DNA of 64,000 nt, from contig NC_045139.1 of the NCBI RefSeq assembly GCF_008831285.2, positions 250,501 through 314,500 of the forward strand. The letters run 5' to 3'. Below are positions 49,273-61,619 of the stretch, one piece after another. Both the position numbers and the translations under genes were made by a program. The notes under the pieces are model-generated. The model made no database searches. It was given only the letters and a program-made list of their open reading frames with translations, and was not told where the DNA came from. Source of the DNA: Nymphaea colorata (Eukaryota > Streptophyta > Magnoliopsida > Nymphaeales > Nymphaeaceae). Positions within the stretch are counted from its first letter, which is position 1. Every line of letters begins with the position of its first letter.

Positions 49273-52201
49273 ATGGAGAAGAAGACTCCTCCATTTGGTA
49301 ATAAAGCCGCACATGCTTTTGGCTCACCAGCTTTATACAGGACTCCTGAGAGGACGCCGATTCCAGATTGCTCTTCATCTTTTCCTCCGTCCCCATATGT
49401 TATAAATCACAAGAGACGTGGGGCTAGCTTATCAAGGGATTCTTCTCGTATTGATGTAGCTGCATCCTGTTCCAAGGAGAAAAATAAGGTAGAAGCAGGA
49501 AAGGAGAAAAGTACGGTGAGTTCAGAAAACAATTACGGTGTCTCAATTATTGAGGCGAATGGACAGCAAAATGACAGTGAAACCAAAGAAGCCTCGGAAG
49601 CGGTCTCTGTTGGTTACCTTGACAAAGAAACAACCACAAAGAACTTTGCAGATGAGTGCTGGAAGGATAACAGCACCTGCAAAGAGCTAATTGATGATGA
49701 GGCTTCTACAGAAGATCTACCTTTTTGTGCTGATAAGCACGGGGAGAGTGAAGATTTTTTTGATCCTCAGGATTCAGTGAGTGTTTCGAGCAGCTTTGAG
49801 GTAGAAGATCAGAATAGCTTGGAACGTCCATGTAGGAACCCATCACAAGCAGGGGAGTACTATGATGCCTATGAAGGTCTTGTACTTTGCCAACTCTACT
49901 TTTCGACTGCCATCACAAGTTTCATACCTTGATATCCACTAAGCAAAAAGTTTGTATCATGCAAGTTCCGATTACTTTAGCTTCTGACAGATTTTATGGG
50001 ATTGCCATTTTGGTAGCTTGTAGATAGATTGTAAAATATACATTTCCATCATTCCTTTGTAGAATTACATTGAGAAATGTTGATTATTCTGTAAAAAGAA
50101 AATTTCTCACTTCTCATTCTTTCTTTTGGATATATGACCTGTAGTTTGTGCATCCTTTATAATTGTCCTTGTTGAATATGATTGCCAACACCATGGTATT
50201 ATGCTGAATTAATGATAACAAAGTTGGGCATTATCATGGGTGAAAAATTTTTAAGTTCCTCTGTAGGGAGGGAAGAGTTCTGCTTTTCTCAAGTTGCTTA
50301 TATATTAGGAGCCAAACTAAGAAGTTAATTTTCTGAAAGAATGGATGCTGAGAAAGAATGTAACATTGGATGAAGACAAACTGTAAGAACAAAATCACAA
50401 ATTTATCTCTCTAAAAGATGTCAATATGGCATTATACTAGACACTAGGAAGATATTGAGATGACCCTAACCTTGGTCTTCTTATAACGCACCACTGAGAC
50501 AACTTGTAATAAACATATTACATGCTTCTCATAATCTTAAAGTCATTTTTGTTTCTGCTAGTAGATGCCACCTGAAGTTCCAGCCGATTTATTTTTACCA
50601 TTCAATGGGATGAAATTGATTTGACATGTCAGGTGTACAATGGACTTTAAAGTAATGTTTTGTTATGCTAGTAGATGCCACGTGAAGTTCCGGCCAATTT
50701 ATTTTTGCCTTCAAGGGGATGAATTTTATTTGTCGTGTTAGGTGTACAATGGGCTTTTGTACACTGAGCATTTACGTGAGAGGAACTGTTCTGTTAGCTT
50801 TTGACCTTATGGCATGACATTTTGTAGAGGATGGCAGCCCCTATGCTGGTAAGAGTCCTCAAGCTTTGTGCTAGTGAGTAGCATATTTTTTCTCATGAAT
50901 ATATAATTGCAACAGAAAACTGTACTCAATTTAATATTTAGACAACTGATAGTCGTCTCAACAAACTCTATACTTAGGATATGATAAGGGTTATCTTCCA
51001 AATTTTATGAAATTTTAATAAGCGTGTTTAATATCCATGTTGTATATGAGAACCACATGTTATAATTAACTGGATAAGTAACTTCGGTTAGTTCATTGTG
51101 TGATCCATGTATATGAACGTGAAGTTTTGGCAAAATTGTCAGTGAGGCAAAATTTCCTGGTACCTTTTTATTGCCCAAGGAAAATCATGAGAATGAGAAT
51201 ATTGCAGAGAGAGGTCTGTTAGCATATTTTGAACCCATTGAGGAAGTATAACCATATCTTTAATAGAGGAAGTTATCATTAAACGAACTAACCAAGCTGT
51301 TCAGTTTAACTAGACTATTTGGTCCTTGTAAGCACCTAAATGTGCATTCTAATTGCATGGAAGTGAATCTTATTATCTTGAATTCAACTCTCTTGTCTTC
51401 TGCATGACCTTATTTGAATCTGCATTCTGCAGAACTTTCTAGTGATGGTGCTTCAACACCAATGCCAAACACTTACTCTCAAGCAATACAAAAGGAATTG
51501 CGTGCAGTGCGATTGGATCTGTTGATGGAAGTAGAGAAGCGGAAGCAGGCAGAACAGACTTTTGATAATATGAAAAACCAGTGGCAGAGAGTGCACCAGG
51601 AGTTGTCGGCTGCTGGTATCCTGCTTCCTGCCATCCCTGCCATTGCTGTGCCAGGGAACGGAGCTGCTGAGTTTGATCTTGCTGAAGAACTCAAACAAGA
51701 GGTCACTGTCATAAGACTCGTGGCTGATGCCATTGGTAGGGGTTGTGCTCGGGCTGAAGTTGAGGCAGAAATAGGACCTAAAATTGAGTCTAAAGATTTT
51801 GAGATTTCTCGATTAAGAGATCGAATACAGTATTATGAAACAGTAATCCATGAGATGTCACGAAGGAACCAAGAGGCAGTTGGTAAGCTTAAATTTTGGC
51901 TCTGTGGACGACCAAACTTTTCTTCTTAATCTGGTGAATAATGTGTATACCTTTAGTTTCTTTAACTGCATATGTTCGTCAGTTACCCATAAATCTTCGC
52001 CTGGTCACTATCACAGATATGGCAAGGAGGCAGCGGTTTAGAAGGATGAGAAGACAAAAATGGATTTGGTGTTCCATTGGCCTTGTTGCCACCATTGGAG
52101 CTGCTGCTGCCATTGCATGGACCCTTGTCCCAAGCGCCAGCAACTATTGGACGTCCAGGACAGCTGTGATATCCGAAGACGGAACTGCAGAGAAAAAATA
52201 G
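49273..52201 (+). CDS. Coiled-coil, probably tail-anchored membrane protein of unknown function
   Basis: Function unknown; the overall form matches a plant-conserved uncharacterised family. Three exons join in frame: 49273-49876, 51433-51882 and 52017-52201, for about 412 residues. The N-terminal part is acidic, Ser-rich and likely disordered, opening MEKKTPPFGNKAAHAFGSPA with a YRTPERTPIPD motif. The middle exon is helical and coiled-coil-like (KELRAVRLDLLMEVEKRKQA; LRDRIQYYETVIHEMSRRNQ). The last exon has a basic cluster, RRQRFRRMRRQKW, then one hydrophobic segment, IGLVATIGAAAAIAWTLV, about 25 residues before the stop. This arrangement suggests a C-tail anchor with the bulk in the cytosol. 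An in-frame ATG at 49168 would add 35 residues; I chose 49273 because the added residues look like leader. Intron 1 (about 1.55 kb) contains a 110-bp tandem duplication. Confidence 0.82.
50557..50776. repeat. 110-bp imperfect tandem duplication in intron
   Basis: GCTAGTAGATGCCACCTGAA at 50557 recurs as GCTAGTAGATGCCACGTGAA at 50667; both copies continue to AGGTGTACAATGG. It lies in intron 1 of the coiled-coil protein gene. Confidence 0.85.
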
Positions 52202-54140
52202 GGCTTGTCGGTCTTTGTGATTGCAGGAAAGCTAGAAGCGTTGTACATCCTACTTGTCGGCATAGCATACTCTCAGCTGAACTAGAAAACCAACAAGATT
52301 GTAGATTCAGAAGTCGATCACTTTCTATCTGAAGTCCTATTTTTCATTTTTTTTCCCCATGGTGTTCTGCTGGCTTCTTCTGCAGTTTCAAAAGCTGTAT
52401 GTGTGGCCTTTAAGCCCCTGAATTCTGTACATGTTTCTTGGCAGCTGTGTTTTCCTTCTTGAAGAATTAACATGAAAATAGATAGCTCTGTAACTCTCAT
52501 CCGGTTTTCTGCATTAGCAACTTGTGAGTATTATCTTTTATCAAATTGCAGTGTCTATCCTGTGATGTCAAACCAAGGAAATTGCTGTTTATCAGTAAGA
52601 AAGACGGACATTCTGTTAAGCAGCTATGATAAAAAATTGATCAAATGTTAGGGGAACAGGGTCATTGTGTGATAACAATTCATCGAAAGGAGAACAGAGA
52701 CCTCAAAGAAGTGGAAGAGGTCCATGGAGCCACATTCCGCTACTCGTACGACTGTTAAGGGGTGCAAATTAGTCGGATACGGGCCAGGACTTACGTACTA
52801 ACGTAGAAGGTTGGATCGGTATTGGTTTCAGTACATCAGAAAATGACAAGTTCTTCAACCACATCGAGCCCATTTGTAACCTTACATGGGGCAAAGCCTC
52901 ATCTCCTTTGTTTCACTAAAATTATTCAATGTCATTCTCTTTTTGACTTTACAAGGCGAGCCCTTCAAGGATCTGACGACTTAATAGGCCGGTTCCTTCA
53001 AAAAACTATGAGTGAACTCCGACTACTGCGTTATACGAGAAAAATGCCATGAGAAAATTCAAACTGTAGACCGATGTGGTTGAGATTTGATCTAAAACTT
53101 TCATCCGAACGCCTTTCACGACCGCTTTTACTTTAAGCTAATTGCAGATAGTAACTACTAATTGTCGATTTTCTCTTCTCGTGGCTTGCTTGGAAACAAG
53201 CGAAAGAGAGAGAGAGAGAAGGAAAGGAGAAAGTCGAAATTGTCCTTTTTGTGTATTTCTATGGTGCGATTCCTGTTTCCTGCTTTAAGAGATGCGCATG
53301 TGGTGAAATCATGGAGATGACAAAGTGTGGAAGTGATCCCCATTTCTTTTGCTGTTCTAATATTTACTTAGAAGAAACTGCCTTTCTCATAAAACCTAAA
53401 GGTCATACCTTATGATTTCAAGGTTCCGTCTTGCTCCGTGATTTAAGTGGACATACAGTACATCCTTCAATTTAGGTGCCACATTTATCCCCCAAAAAAA
53501 ATTATCCATCTTAAGAACTATTCTCCAATACTGCTCAATTTCACTCCATTCGCCAGATTAGCGAATTTGGACTTGAGATCTGAAAGGGGTAACCAACTCA
53601 ATACTGAAAATATATCTATCCCTTGACATTGATTTGAGAAGGTCCTGTTCACCCACAGCTTTGCCTAACAAAGCACAAAGCAAAGAAATTGTTGGTCTAT
53701 AATATGCCTTAAGTATCAAAACTGAATCTGAAATCAAGTCTGACATCTAACTAAGATCTCACTAAGACTCGTCTCAGTTACATATACATGGCAAACCTTA
53801 TGCCAGTTGGATCTGAAAATGGAGTTTAAAAATAAGGTCTGGATTCAAGTCTGAGTTCAAATCCAATTATACAGGATTTGACTGACTTGAATTTGAAAAA
53901 GACTGGATCTGACTCGAATTCAAGACATCACAAGTTTGAACATATAACGGGGCTCTTTTCTTCGTTGTTACTAGTTGAGATACCGTCTCACTTCACCTAA
54001 GCACTGAAATTGATCAATAGAAACGTACTCGATCCGACTCACTTGCAATTTGGATCCTGGCTGCAAATGCAGTTTGGATCCAAGTACCGGGATCCGGCTT
54101 AGAGCTCCAGCACTCGCTCGATCGCGTTCTCCTACATAAG
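52202..54140. other. Spacer, no gene seen
   Basis: The 3' UTR of the coiled-coil gene, then AT-rich DNA. Repeated GGATCTGA/GGATTC-type motifs at 53790-54080 resemble those at 4.2-5.3 kb, probably a worn dispersed repeat. A (GA)n run lies at 53204-53218. Confidence 0.5.
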
Positions 54141-55923
54141 AAGCGTATAAGGTGGGCGTCGACTCACATTTATCTCTCGTTCTTTTCTTTTTTCTGCTTC
54201 TTGCGAGTGACAGTGGGGGAGGGACGGCGGGAGAACAGAATCGGTGGTCGAGAAAGAACCCCTAGAGTTCGTGGAGGGGTTTTCGAAGCCCTTTTGCTTT
54301 TTCCGAAGAAGCTCCAATCTCTAAGATTTATTTCATCATCGCGGAGGTGAGCTTTAAATTGGTATCGGGAAAAGATATCCTTCGTTTGCTGTTATTATCG
54401 ACTTTGAAATCTGAGCTTTCTGTCTCAATTGTCTACTACTTCACTGTTAGCGCTTTTAACCGTCTTGGTAGCTCTATTTTTCTCTTTTGCTTTATTATGA
54501 TTGGATGCTTCTGCTTTTCTTGACGTTGGTGCTAGTAGTCGTCCAGAATTCGGATTCAGACTTTGATCCTATTCGACACGGAAAATGATGTTTGTTACCA
54601 TGTTTTCGTGATGCAGCTGGAATTTAGCGTCTTTGGGGCTTCATAATATTGAATTTTTTGTTTCCTTGGGAAAATTTTATGAGGGTTTTGCTCTCTCCTC
54701 TATCTCTGTCGGGTTTCTTTTGAAAATTTGCAGTTGATCTTTTTTATTTAATTTATTTTACCCTTGGATTGATTAAGGGTTGATATTGTTGAGCGTTCTA
54801 TATTGTACTTCGTGCTTCTTTCTTGGATGTTACTGCTTTATGTTTCTGATGATATCTGTTTCAGTTGGATGCTTATTCAGTTCCAACGAGTAGCACAGAT
54901 GGAATCAAACTTTTGATTAATCCAGGCATTTACGATCACACCAGCGTGCCTCTAGATCATTCATAAAGTTCTTTTATCATATACGAAACACAAGGGCTCA
55001 TAGAATATGGTGCCGATTAGCTATTTAAATTTTCATCCATGATAAGTTGAGGTGGTCTGCTTTTTTCCGTCTCTCTTTATAGGTTGGAACAACTACATGC
55101 CGGCAAGAATCAAGGCCTTCGTTCCCTTGAACTGAACAGCAAAGTACGCGTTTGGAACAACCCGAATCATAACAAATTGTCTATGTGGGCAAGTTGGAGA
55201 GGTTAGTTTACCACGTATTGCTACAAAGCCCCCGCTTTGCAGTTGCTGTGATGTCCTATTTATTGAGGTCATATGGATCACTAATCCATCGACAGAAATT
55301 GATGCGATGTTGTTGATCTATGTAGAATATCCCAGATTCTCTGTACTCAGTTGAAATGCTTCTTGAAATCATTTAAGTATCATGTTTTCTGTGTTTCTAG
55401 TGATATTTCTTAAATTTATTTGACAGATACTTCTGCTCTCATCTTAAGCTTGTTAATATTTTCATATCACATTTCGCTGGTTGTGTTGGCGCTGTAATTT
55501 GAGATTGCTAATTACTTTTTTTTTTTATGAACCCATTTGAGAATCGACTTTTAGAAGAACTTTAGTTGCGAACAATTTCACAAGGACCGGAAGACTTAGG
55601 TTGTCTTAGAATGTATGATTTCTGCTTGCATGCAGAATATACATTGAGGATCAAAAGTTAGTATTGACACGTGCAGGACGTGAAACCACATTGATTCGGC
55701 AAAGTAATGCCTTATCCAAGAATGTTGTAAGATCGTACATTCTTGAAAATGAAAATACCACGTGCTTAATGTTTAGTGCCAGAAGCTGCATTGGAGTTGT
55801 TCATATTATGAACATGTATATTTCTCGTGTATTTCTGGTGCAGAATTGTAAATGTAGTTTATTTTTCTCTATTCTCTTAGACAGGATTGACCTGACTTAG
55901 AGCTTGAAAAAGAAACTGGGAGC
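54141..55923 (+). promoter_or_regulatory. PEX14 leader: non-coding first exon and 5' UTR intron
   Basis: A non-coding exon appears to end at 54346 (GCGGAG before GTGAGC). The leader resumes at about 55885 after TTAGACAG, 39 bases before the ATG. The resulting 1.5 kb leader intron is typical of constitutive plant genes. Minor exons inside it cannot be excluded. Confidence 0.55.
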
Positions 55924-58900
55924 ATGGGAAGCGAGTCTGCTGCACAGCCTAATCTAGCAAATGGTGAGGTGGCTAATTAAGTCAATATACTTTAGGCTTT
56001 GATGTGTTTGACTGTTAATTTGTACCATTTTACTTCCGTACATCATTTTTTTGGTTCTTACTGCTTTCATTATTGAGTAAAGGAAAAAATATAGTTACTT
56101 GAATATCTATGGAAATATCTAGTTGAAATAAGGTTGTAATGCATGTAGAAGTTTGCTTATACCATCATTGAACTTTCATCTGGGTCTTCTGTTTGGTTAA
56201 GTTGATTCTCCTTCAACTAAATTGATTTGGTTGAAACTTTTTGTATCCTTTATTATCTTGATCCTTGTCCGGTAAAATTAAGGACCTTGACTGAAAGCTT
56301 CAACTCTTTTATAAAGTAGATCCTTGTCATTTTTAGTAACATGGTGTGTCACTCTTATTTAGACAATATGGTATGCAGTTTCTTATGTAGCACATATCAA
56401 TAAGTGGAATCATGAGGATGGGAACATCTTGGAAATATTTTAACAAGTTGTGTTCCTTAGGGTAGTTTAGAACTTGAGCATACCTTGTTTAGGGGAGAAT
56501 GGGAAAGCAAAAGAGCAATTTTCTTTTGTTAAGCTTCCAAAAACACAATATTGTAAGTTTAATTTGATGATAATTGTGTGGTGCTGTTGGCTTTTCTCTC
56601 TATTGAAATTGGTCGAGAAATTATCATAATAGTGAATCAATTTTCTTCCAGGATGATTTCATCTGGTGGTAGGTGTTGGTTTTTCATTGAAGTTCTCCTA
56701 CAATTTGTTAGGGTCGCCATAAATCCAGTACAATTAAAATTCTTTTACTTTACTACATGTTAGCATCTCAGTAGTTTTAAGAGTATAAATTCATAATAGG
56801 AGCTATATTTGTAATGGAAGTGCTGTCAGTGCAAGCCTTTTGCTTTAACTCATCAAGAAATCATCCAAGGTTGAGGCAATTGATTTGTGATACTTGAACC
56901 AGGCTCTGAATCAGTGATGAAATTGGAAGAGGATAATCAACATGCTACAGGGGAGTCCTTAAAAGAAAATATTGAAAATCCAGCTTTTGTGAATACAATA
57001 CCTTTGAGAGAGGATCAAGTCCAGAATGCCGTGAAATTTCTGTCACATCCAAAGGTTAAAGGTTCTCCTGTCATCTACAGGCGTTCTTTCCTCGAAAAGA
57101 AAGGCCTGACAAAGGAGGAAATTGATGAAGCCTTCCGGCGTGTTCCTGTAAGCAAGTTTTTTCAAATTTTTCATCTCAAAGGTTACATAGTTTTTCCTTT
57201 AAATTTACAATAAAAATTTGTTCATATTCTCATAAATTACATCTGGCCTTTGCTAAATACATGTCGACCATGAACACTACAGCTCTTTTGTAAAACTTGT
57301 TTATCATTTGATAATGAAACTGGATTACAGGATCCACCTTCCAATGTTTCAAGCGCTCCTGTGACTTCAACCCAAGGTGAATGCTTGTAAAGTCCTTTTC
57401 TTATCTTGTTGAGCTATAGCTTGTCTGAAGAGGTTTCTTCAACTGTGTCTCTCGTTTCCCTCTTATGAAGCTCAACATCATATGATTATTAGCTTTCCAA
57501 TGATACCATCTAACGAAACCTGATAACATCTCTCATCTAGCAGATGCCCAGTCGCAGCCTCCATCAGTACCACAGCCTCAGCTTGCTGTTCAAACTTCAA
57601 AACCTTCAACTGTACCCCCTGGTGTTACTACGTCAGCCTCAAAAACGTCTCTTCATTGGTCCCATGCCCTTCTTGCTGTGGGACTGCTTGCTGCATCCGG
57701 AGCTGGGACTGGTGTGCTTGTTAAGGTATTTTTGACCTTCTGCATACAAATAGCAAAAGATTTTGTTTCATGACAGCATTCTGTTAGAAAATCTCCCACT
57801 AATTTTCATTGTGCTTCCAGCTCTTTGTTTGGATGTTTATCATTTAGGTTTCATTTCTTTTGACTCTGCAACATCCTTGATGAACTTTATGCTGAAGTCT
57901 TACTCGTAGTTGCTTGTGGCAATGTTCACTGTTACAGACTGTAATCGTCCCCAGGTTGAAAGCATGGATACGTAAAGTTGTATCGGAAGATGAAGATTCT
58001 GGAAAGCAGAAGAATTCAAGACCAGATGCAATTGAAGAAGCTGTAGCTGCTGCTAAAGCAGCAGCAGCTGCTGCAGCAGATGTAGCAAAGGCAAGTCATG
58101 AAATACTGACTGCTAGAAATGAAGGTTATATCCTGCAAAGATTCTCATTTCTTCCTTAGGTTATTATGTGGCTTGTCAAAACAACCTTTGGGTGTTTTCT
58201 CAAATTTTATGTTCTTGATAGAGAGGAAGTACTTTGACCTGGTTACAAAGCTTCTGGATACACAAGTAGGGGAAATGAAGTCTATGCACCATGCACTTCG
58301 TAAAATGGAAGGAACAATTGACAATTCTCTCACAGTCAACAAGCAGACAGAGGAAAAACTGCATACAGAATCATTTACCGGTAAGCCTCCTTTGATGATA
58401 GTGGCCATGCTTTTCTTTTTTGTTGATATTTATGTAGAGCTGACGCTTGTAAGTTGTAAGCATGGTTGCATGAGTTTGCATGTGTGTATGTTTGTACATA
58501 TTCATAAACATTACTTATTGTGTACTTTGTGATACTTCGTTCAATGAATGAACTTTCACTGACATGCACAATGGGTTAGTCAGTCTGGTTCAAGCTAAAA
58601 TATCCAGAAATCAACTGTCTTATTGGTAGTGTAATCAAAGGTTGTAGTATGTTTTCTTTTTGCCTTCTTCTTCCATGACAATCTCCAATAATCATCTAGT
58701 TCTAACTTATCCTCATGGTGTTAGAAGAGTACTCTCGTGATACTGTTCCTGATTAATATAGCAGTCAGTATAATGTCTTTCTATCGCTAGAAATTCTACC
58801 CATCACATTCATAATAATTCATAAATCATATTATGGTTTTTCGTTTCATTCTCTTAGAAAGGGATTTTTAAGGCTCTCAAAAGGTAGGTTTTTAATAGCA

Positions 58901-61619
58901 TTCTATTGTCTCAAGTATTTTAATCCTACTTTTAGTGCACCATGTTTAATTTTTTGGAGGGAAGAAAATGGATGATCAGTTGCTTATAATTGAGGAAAGG
59001 CTTATGTTGTCTGTTATATCTGCCACTTTAGTTATTGCCTGTGGAAAGTGCGTTTTTCTTATAATTTTCTTTTAAGCTAACTTGCATGCTTGCAGCATCA
59101 AAACCTGCAGCATCTGCATCTATGGAGTCTGCAGCTGCTCCTCCACATCCAAAATCCTATATGGATGTAAGCAACTTCATCTAAACTTTGATATTCTCTA
59201 ATGCTGCTGTATTTTCTGACAAGTAATCCTATTATTTGTGTGTTTTTGCTTCTTGTTATTGTTGAATTATTTAGTTTTGTTATGCATTGGATGCTGAACG
59301 CATGGTTATTGCTATTTGCTAATGAAACTCCACTGTATTTTGGTTCTGTAGACAACCCAGATTATCTCTGAAAACGGTAATTGTTCCAGAGAAATATTTG
59401 GTTCAAATAGCACATTCCTAAATTTGGTATTTCCGCAAAAAAGCCGATTTAGATGTTAACGAGTCTACCTGAATGGTGCATCTTTAAAAACTTTCCCACA
59501 AATAATAGTATTGAGGGGGGCTATCTAGGAACTCCTTTGATCTGATCTGTCCTTTTAGAGGAATACTAATTTCCCTTTAATCTAATCTCAAACTTTTTGG
59601 AACGTGTGCTGTCATATTTGATTACACAGCATGTTTGTAGGCAGCATAGTATTGGTGAAAGGTTCACGTCAATCACTTGAAGTTGATAACCCCAGACTAC
59701 ATCTTGGCAAAGCAACACTGAGCTAGTTATTGCATGGATTTTAAAATTTTGATTGTTAACAGTACAGAGCTGATGGATTTTTGTTTCTGTATCTTAGGAA
59801 CTTGATATAGTCGAAGTGTTTGTTTTGTGGTTTGATGGTTGTATGGTCATGCCTAGTTGTTCTGCAGGGATCTTATCTAATGATGGAGAAATGTCTGGTT
59901 AAAATGTATATAGCATTTCAGGTCATTGAGCTGTTTGTGTTTTTTCTTCAGGTAGGAAGATTTAGGTAGCCTGCTGGGAAATTCACCTCCTCCGCATTAT
60001 TCATTCTTAGACTTAATCACTAATTCTGAAGTGGAAATTTTTTGAAAATGGGTGCAGCCTTTCCTCATTCCTGAGCTTTCTTGAGGTCATTGGCTCCTGT
60101 TATTAAGCTGTTACTGCTTATTTTATTTTAGTAAAGAAGATTTAGGTTGCTGTAAACTGTAATGGAAATTCATCTCCTCTGCCTTGTTCAGTCTTTGACC
60201 TGAAAAGCATAGTTAAAATATTTTTGAAATTGAATAAATATTTCCTGTGCTTTCTTGAGTTCTTTGGCTCCAGTTTTCAAGCTGTTACTGCTTGACCTTT
60301 TATTTTAGGAAAGAAGAATTAGTTTGCTTGCTGACAATGATAACGAAATTTCACCCTGTCCATGTTTTCTCGATCTTTGACTTGATCAACAGAAGCTAAA
60401 TTCAAGAAACTTTGTACTTTTTAACATCTGAGTTTGGTGATTCCTTTTCTACGAGTTCCTAGAATATTTATTATGTCAGAAAGAGGGTGCAATGCTACGA
60501 AGAGGTGAGTTACCTCCTAGTATTCAGCAGCAAGGATACTCTTAATTTGTGTTGTTTACTCAGTTGAACTGTGTAACTTCTGCCCTTTAGCGTGGTTTGT
60601 TTCGGGAAATCTTTTTTACATCAATTATTTAAGTGTTTAAATTTGTCAAACAGATAGTCGCAATGTTGCAGAGAGGTGAGAAACCTCCTAATATTCAGGT
60701 AACTGCTACAATTACAATCCTTTTACACTATGCACAAATTTTCTGTTATATTATGATCTTGTAACCATCATTTGCAACTTATTTCTGGCTTTATTATGAT
60801 AAGGAAATTGACGATAGACCACCAAACCCGAATCAGCCACTACCAAATCCCCGTATCTTGCCAAAACCTAAGGTATGTTGCATAATACTTTTGATGTTTC
60901 TGCTACAATAGCCACATTTTGTAGCTTTGTCTTCATTTTTAGGCACTGTTGAATAGAAGGCCCAAGGCGGTAAATCTTTGTTTTATCTTTAATTCCCTTC
61001 TTGCTATGGTTGGCTATTTGCCTCTACATTAAAATGGTTAAACAAAAGTAGGCGCTGGTGAATGGATCTTGCTTGTGTCACATGGTGCTGACCTCAAGTC
61101 AATCTTTGTGATGGGCAGCCGTGGGAGGTCAATCAGACACGAACCACTTATGAAGTTAAGCCAGTATCAGGACTTGAGTCCAATGGATCTGCTCATTTGA
61201 ATGGTGGAAGATTAGCTGGTTCGACTGTTGACTATTCTGAGCCTTCATGGCAGCGAAAGACCGTGAAAATCAGTGAGATAGAGCCTGAAAGAGCGCAGAT
61301 GCAGATGGCTGATGAGGTGACACTAGATGACAGGCCAGTTCACCGAGGTTGGGTTCCACCTCCGCCACCGCCTTTCGCCATGCCTGAAGCTGCTGATGCT
61401 ATCCGTCGGCCAAAATCCTTGATTCCTAAGGAGCAGATGGTTCCACATTCTGGCGTCACGGAAGAGATAGAAACCTTAGGAACCCATTCTTCTTCTGTTG
61501 TTTCTGAGCTCAAGGAGGTCGCAGAGTTGCAGAAAGCAAACGTGGAGACATCTCACATGATTTCAAGTGGCAGCAGCTCGTACAGCCCAGAGATTGAAGA
61601 AAGCGTGGCTGGATCGTGA
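55924..61619 (+). CDS. PEX14: Peroxisomal membrane protein PEX14
   Basis: PEX14 is the docking component of the peroxisomal matrix-import pore; it binds the cargo receptors PEX5 and PEX7. Ten coding exons join in frame: 55924-55963, 56903-57147, 57331-57376, 57544-57725, 57938-58124, 58222-58380, 59096-59166, 60654-60698, 60804-60872 and 61119-61619, for about 514 residues (Arabidopsis about 507). The N-terminal receptor-binding domain is in exon 2: REDQVQNAVKFLSHPKVKGS, then RRSFLEKKGLTKEEIDEAFR. The membrane segment is HALLAVGLLAASGAGTGVLV (exon 4/5). A coiled coil follows in exons 5-6, including an Ala-rich stretch. Exon 8 encodes IVAMLQRGEKPPNIQ and exon 9 EIDDRPPNPNQPLPNPR. The C-terminal exon starts PWEVNQTRTTYE and has RGWVPPPPPPFAMPEAADAI. 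An in-phase 27-base possible mini-exon lies at 60943-60969. The gene appears intact. Confidence 0.95.
59945..60490. repeat. Three imperfect ~178-bp tandem units in PEX14 intron 7
   Basis: GAAGATTTAGG at 59956 recurs at 60136 and, as GAAGAATTAG, at 60313 (spacings 180 and 177). Each unit goes on with a GAAATTCACC/TCTCCTC-like stretch and TTTGACCTG-like stretch. Units 1 and 2 also share CTTTCTTGAGKTCWTTGGCT and AAGCTGTTACTGCTT. The array ends just before a decayed copy of exon 8. Confidence 0.75.
60480..60530 (+). pseudogene. Decayed duplicate of PEX14 exon 8
   Basis: The segment 60489-60527 (GCAATGCTACGAAGAGGTGA...) matches exon 8 (60660-60698) at most positions and still reads AMLRRGELPPSIQ against AMLQRGEKPPNIQ. 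A GTCAG acceptor-like site precedes it at about 60475-60479. The donor is lost: CAG is followed by CAGCAAGG, not GT. The spacing to the true exon is 171 bases. It is best read as a non-functional copy retained in intron 7. Confidence 0.75.
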
